Assembly: GCF_018614035.1 (NCBI RefSeq)
Contig: NZ_JAGGPA010000001.1
Span: forward strand, 124,001-188,000
From: Streptomyces sp. ISL-96
Lineage (GTDB): Bacteria; Actinomycetota; Actinomycetes; Streptomycetales; Streptomycetaceae
Direction of reading: 5' to 3'
Length of the DNA: 64,000 nucleotides
In this document: positions 60,954 to 64,000 of the stretch, one piece after another
Layout: each line of letters begins with the position of its first letter
Position numbering within the stretch: position 1 is the stretch's first letter
Notes under the pieces: model-generated
What the model was told of the DNA's origin: nothing
Databases searched by the model: none
What the model saw: only the letters and a program-made list of their open reading frames with translations
Made by a program: the position numbers and the translations under genes

Positions 60954-61895
60954 TCAGCCCTGGCGCGCCAGGTCCGCCGCGCCGACCAGCCCGGCCTTGC
61001 CGCCCAGCTGAGCGGCGAGCACCTGCGCGTGCGGCCGCCACTGGCCGCCGATCAGCCAGCGCCGGAAGGACTTGCGGATCGGGTCGAGGACGAGTTCGCC
61101 CTCGTCCGAGACACCGCCGCCGACGATGAACGCCGACGGGTCGAAGAGCGACGCCAGGTCGGCCAGACCCGCGCCCGCCCAGCGGGCCAGCTCGCGGAAC
61201 GAGTCGACGGCCACCGGGCAGCCCTGGCGGGCGGCGGCGCTGATGTGCTTGCCCTCGATGCCCGCGACCGTACCGTCGCCGAGGGCGAGGAGGATCTGGG
61301 CGTTCTCGGGGGTGGCGTTGGCGCGCTGCTTGGCGTACCGGACGAGGGCCCGCCCGGACGCGTACTGCTCCCAGCAGCCCTGGCTTCCGCAGCCGCACAG
61401 CAGGCCGTCGGGGACGACCCGGATGTGGCCGAACTCCGCGGCCACGCCGAAGCGTCCGCGCCGCAGCTTGTTGCCGATGATGATGCCGCCGCCGAGGCCG
61501 GTGCCGAGGGTGATGCAGATGACGTCTTCGTGGCCCTGGCCGGCGCCGAACTTGTACTCGCCCCAGGCCGCCGCGTTCGCGTCGTTCTCGACGACGACCG
61601 GCAGCCCGACGCGCTGCTCGACCTTGTCCTTCAGCGGCTCGTGCCGCCAGTTGATGTTCGGCGCGAAGAGGACGGTGGCGCGCTTGTCGTCGACGTACCC
61701 GGCGGCGCCGATGCCGACCGCCTCGATCTGGTGGCCCTTGCCGGCCTCGGAGACGGCCGCGCAGATCGCGTCGACGATGCCTTCGGCGGTCGGCGGCGTG
61801 GGCACCTTGTGGGTGTCGAGAATGGTGCCCTCTTCGTCGACCACGCCTGCCGCGATCTTCGTGCCGCCGATGTCGACGCCGATGGTGAGTCCCAT
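60954..61895 (-). CDS. glkA: ROK-family glucokinase
   Basis: 313 aa. ATP motif GVDIGGTKIAAGVVDEEG (about 6-23), catalytic VVENDANAAAWGEY, ROK zinc motif with CGCGSQGCWEQ (His in FGHIRVVP). Phosphorylates glucose with ATP and in S. coelicolor is central to glucose repression. ATG at 61895. The DUF5304 gene lies immediately upstream, as in S. coelicolor; that pair influences glkA expression. Confidence 0.97.
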   Translation of the reverse strand: MGLTIGVDIGGTKIAAGVVDEEGTILDTHKVPTPPTAEGIVDAICAAVSEAGKGHQIEAVGIGAAGYVDDKRATVLFAPNINWRHEPLKDKVEQRVGLPVVVENDANAAAWGEYKFGAGQGHEDVICITLGTGLGGGIIIGNKLRRGRFGVAAEFGHIRVVPDGLLCGCGSQGCWEQYASGRALVRYAKQRANATPENAQILLALGDGTVAGIEGKHISAAARQGCPVAVDSFRELARWAGAGLADLASLFDPSAFIVGGGVSDEGELVLDPIRKSFRRWLIGGQWRPHAQVLAAQLGGKAGLVGAADLARQG

Positions 61896-61951
61896 GTGTC
61901 CCTCAGTTTTCGGTCGAGCCCCGCTAGGGCCAACCGTACCCGAGGCACAGC

Positions 61952-62428
61952 TCAGTCCAGGTCGATCTGCGTGCTGGACGAAGGGCCTTCGGGGCCGTCG
62001 TCACCGTCGTTCTTACGGTCCGTCGGCCGGGCGGGGCCGCGGGTCCAGCGGCCCTCCTGGCCCTGTACGGCCGAGCGGTAGGCGGCGAGCAGTTCGTTGC
62101 CGGCGGCGGCCAGGTGGTCGAAGACCTCCGGGTTGCGCTCTATGACCGGCTCGACGGCGGACTTCGCCTGGTTGATCAGCTGGCTGACCGTGCCCTGCGC
62201 GGCCATGCCGGGCAGGGCCGACTGGAGCGAGGTGACCTTGTCGGCGACGGCGTCGAGAAGCTTGCGCAGCTCCTCGGCCGCGGAACCGGGCTGCGCCCCG
62301 CCGCTGCCGCTCTCGGCGCGACGGCGTGCCTTCTCGGCGGCGAGGTCCTCGGCGCATGCCTTCGCCCACGCGTCGGCGTCGGGGGCCTCGGCGGGCTCGG
62401 GCGAGGGGCCCTCGGTGACATCGCTCAT
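61952..62428 (-). CDS. DUF5304 protein, SCO2127-like
   Basis: 158 aa. Start ATG at 62428 (MSDVTEGPSPEPA) with GGAG 7 nt upstream; the frame extends to 62482. Acidic and proline-rich N-terminus, a helical centre (AWAKACAEDLAAEKARRR; LRKLLDAVADKVTSLQSALPG) and a charged tail ending STQIDLD. From memory the S. coelicolor homologue SCO2127, next to glkA, promotes recovery of glucose sensitivity and interacts with a BldK component; not deducible here. Conserved context with glkA. Confidence 0.82.
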   Translation of the reverse strand: MSDVTEGPSPEPAEAPDADAWAKACAEDLAAEKARRRAESGSGGAQPGSAAEELRKLLDAVADKVTSLQSALPGMAAQGTVSQLINQAKSAVEPVIERNPEVFDHLAAAGNELLAAYRSAVQGQEGRWTRGPARPTDRKNDGDDGPEGPSSSTQIDLD

Positions 62429-62510
62429 GGCGGACTCCTGCGGCAGGACGGCGGTTCGTACGGCACGTACGCCTCGTACCACCGACGTTACCCGAACGGC
62501 GGCACGCGGT

Positions 62511-63722
62511 TCACTTGCTCTGCGGCCACAGCTGCGGGTCCGGCGTGAACCGCACCTTCAGTACGCCGCCCGTCAGGCCCGCGCCCGAGACGTCGCAGCG
62601 GCGCAGGGCGGACGGCAGGGTCAGGATGCGGCGGAACCCACCCGCGTCGAGTACGAGTTCGTCGCCGCGGCGGACCAGGCCGAGCTCCTCCTTCACGGCG
62701 CCGGGAAGCGGCAGGTGCCACACGAGTACGCCGTCCTCCGCGAGCCGGTCCTCCACGGGCCAGGGGTCCGCCGCGTCCTCGCTCACCGGCTCCACCGCCA
62801 GGGCCCCGTCGGCGGCCAGCGTGTCGAGGTCGTCGAGGCCGCGCGGATCGCCGCCGAGGTGGCGCACCTCGCGGACCGGCGCCACGGGCGGCCACTCGCC
62901 GTGCCACTCGGCCAGGCACTTGTGCTGCTGGGCGGCGAGCGTCGCGAGCCAGGTGTCCGGGGAGTCCTGCGGCAGGGTCCGGTTCGCGGTGACCGTATCG
63001 ACGCGCAGGCCGAAGAGGGCCAGTCCGGTGCGGGCGGTGCGCAGCGCGTCGGCTCCGGCGGGTCCGGGCTCGGCGACCAGCCGTACGGTCGTGCCGGGGC
63101 CCGCGAGCAGAGCCTCGACGGCGGCCAGCTCCCCGTCCCAGCGGGCGGCCGTCTCGTACAGCCACTGTGCGGGCATCGGGACGCCCGCGAGCTGGGCGAG
63201 CATGGGCCGCAGCGCACGGGCCGCCTGGCGCTCGGGCGGCAGCAGCCGGCGCAGGTAGCGGCGCAGCTGCTCGGGGAGCGCGAGGGCGGCAAGGGCGGCG
63301 TGCAGCGGCGGAAGATCGACGACCACGAGGTCGTACGCCCCGGAACCACCATCAGCGCCCTCGCCGCACGCGCGCAGTGCGCGGAGCAGTGCGAATTGTT
63401 CGCTGCCCGGGAGTTCGGTCAGTTCCTCGACGGCCAGGCGGTTGGCGCCGAGCAGGTCGAGTACGGAGCCGGCCCGCTCCTGGAGGGCGAGGAGTTCGGC
63501 GCGGAAGTGGACGCCGGAGTCGACCCGCGCGGCCCACAGGCCCGGCGCGGCCTCGGCCGGTGCGGAGCCGGTGGTTATACCCAGGGCCGCGCCCAGGGTG
63601 TCGACCGGATCGGTGGACAGGACCAGAACGCGATGCCCGCCCCGCGCGGCCGCCAGGGCGGTCGCAGCGGCGACGGTGGTGCGGCCCGCGCCGCCGGGGC
63701 CGGTGACGAGGACCGTACGCAT
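62511..63722 (-). CDS. ArsA-like P-loop ATPase with altered Walker motif
   Basis: 403 aa. P-loop VTGPGGAGRTTVAAATALA (about 6-24) where ArsA/GET3 have a KGGVGKT-type deviant Walker A; both lysines are replaced (Pro and Arg). Asp switch LVLSTDPVDTLG, LVVVDLPPLHA. The C-terminal about 75 residues (VWHLPLPGAVKEELGLVRRGDELVLDAGGFRRILTLP in parts) form the HSP20-like domain of bacterial ArsA relatives. In actinobacteria such proteins occur in pairs; function is not arsenite transport. ATG at 63722, 7 nt after the next gene. Confidence 0.85.
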   Translation of the reverse strand: MRTVLVTGPGGAGRTTVAAATALAAARGGHRVLVLSTDPVDTLGAALGITTGSAPAEAAPGLWAARVDSGVHFRAELLALQERAGSVLDLLGANRLAVEELTELPGSEQFALLRALRACGEGADGGSGAYDLVVVDLPPLHAALAALALPEQLRRYLRRLLPPERQAARALRPMLAQLAGVPMPAQWLYETAARWDGELAAVEALLAGPGTTVRLVAEPGPAGADALRTARTGLALFGLRVDTVTANRTLPQDSPDTWLATLAAQQHKCLAEWHGEWPPVAPVREVRHLGGDPRGLDDLDTLAADGALAVEPVSEDAADPWPVEDRLAEDGVLVWHLPLPGAVKEELGLVRRGDELVLDAGGFRRILTLPSALRRCDVSGAGLTGGVLKVRFTPDPQLWPQSK

Positions 63723-63729
63723 CAGGACA

Positions 63730-64000
63730 TCAGGCCTTCGGCCGGCTCGGGTTGCTCGGGTTGCTCTCTACGCGCTTCTTCAGGCCGGCCAGAGCGCGGT
63801 CGATGATGACCTTCTCGGCCTTGCGCTTGATCATGCCGAGCATCGGGATCTTGACGTCGACGGTCAGCTGGTAGGTGACCTCGGTACGGTCGCCGCCGCC
63901 CACCGCCGCGAGGCTGTACGAGCCGTCGAGGGCCCGCAGCATCTGCGACTTGACCAGCGTCCAGCTGACCTTGTCGTCGCCGGTCCAGGTGTACGCGAGG
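63730..64000 (-). CDS. SRPBCC family protein, 3' part only
   Basis: At least 90 codons at the right edge; the N-terminus lies outside. The visible part (LAYTWTGDDKVSWTLVKSQ; GSYSLAAVGGGDRTEVTYQL; VDVKIPMLGMIKRKAEKVI) is the C-terminal half of an SRPBCC/polyketide-cyclase-like fold with the long closing helix. It ends RVESNPSNPSRPKA. Ligand unknown. Probably in one transcript with the ArsA-like gene, 7 nt away. Confidence 0.88.
   Translation of the reverse strand, partial: LAYTWTGDDKVSWTLVKSQMLRALDGSYSLAAVGGGDRTEVTYQLTVDVKIPMLGMIKRKAEKVIIDRALAGLKKRVESNPSNPSRPKA

Overview
The window is high-GC actinobacterial chromosome and reads as the core chromosome of a Streptomyces. GTG/TTG starts are frequent, third codon positions are G/C, and I noticed no in-frame TTA codon, although I did not check this exhaustively. 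Gene content and order match, from memory, the S. coelicolor SCO2074-SCO2129 neighbourhood. I saw no prophage, insertion sequence, CRISPR array, tRNA or rRNA. The accessory content is a few regulator/transporter modules and a dispersed intergenic repeat.

Layout. 1-4950: 5' end of lspA, a DksA/TraR-like protein with a histone-H1-like tail, and ileS behind a translational T-box. 4950-22920: the dcw cell-wall and division cluster on the minus strand. In transcription order it is rsmH, ftsL, ftsI, murE, murF, mraY, murD, ftsW, murG, ftsQ, ftsZ, pgeF (ylmD), yggS, sepF, yggT, divIVA. Many junctions overlap by 4 nt, and the cluster ends at a strong hairpin with a T-tract. 23300-31200: beta-carbonic anhydrase, a moxR/DUF58/transglutaminase operon, a DUF3040 protein, a methyltransferase and a HEPN-like protein. 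31300-34990: a self-contained module of a degenerate ABC ATPase, a YhgE/Pip membrane protein and a TetR regulator, with a perfect operator palindrome in front and a bidirectional terminator behind. 35295-44020: an FAD oxidoreductase, a membrane protein with a tyrosine/glutamine-rich tail, metF, thiE, an Rv2175c-like DNA-binding protein, a ferredoxin-reductase-like flavoprotein, and a TPP-riboswitch-controlled thiO-thiS-thiG operon. 44333-49140: a PASTA Ser/Thr kinase, endonuclease IV, a half-size DUF4396 protein, a molybdopterin sulfite-oxidase-like protein, and bacterioferritin with bacterioferritin-associated ferredoxin, the latter behind an iron box. 49300-54361: class II DAHP synthase, an SRPBCC/DUF2867 protein divergent from a TetR gene, and a TrpE-TrpG fusion preceded by a Trp-Trp-Trp leader peptide and attenuator. 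54540-64000: phosphofructokinase, a MacRS-like two-component system, a 1-acylglycerol-phosphate acyltransferase-like protein, an alpha/beta hydrolase, a disordered membrane protein, an EEP-family hydrolase, glucokinase glkA with the SCO2127-like DUF5304 gene upstream, an ArsA-like ATPase and a truncated SRPBCC gene.

How the parts fit. The long minus-strand cluster couples peptidoglycan precursor synthesis (MurE, MurF, MraY, MurD, MurG), septal synthesis (FtsW, FtsI, FtsL, FtsQ), the Z-ring (FtsZ, SepF) and polar growth (DivIVA). RNA-based control recurs: T-box (ileS), TPP riboswitch (thiO) and peptide attenuator (trpEG). Aromatic amino acid supply (DAHP synthase, anthranilate synthase), thiamine and one-carbon genes, iron storage and glucose phosphorylation make up the rest. 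Most genes are well-known families. The less explained pieces are the ATPase/YhgE/TetR module with its abnormal ATPase, the disordered-tail membrane protein, the DksA-like protein missing a zinc ligand, the half-size DUF4396 gene and the hexamer array in front of the alpha/beta hydrolase.
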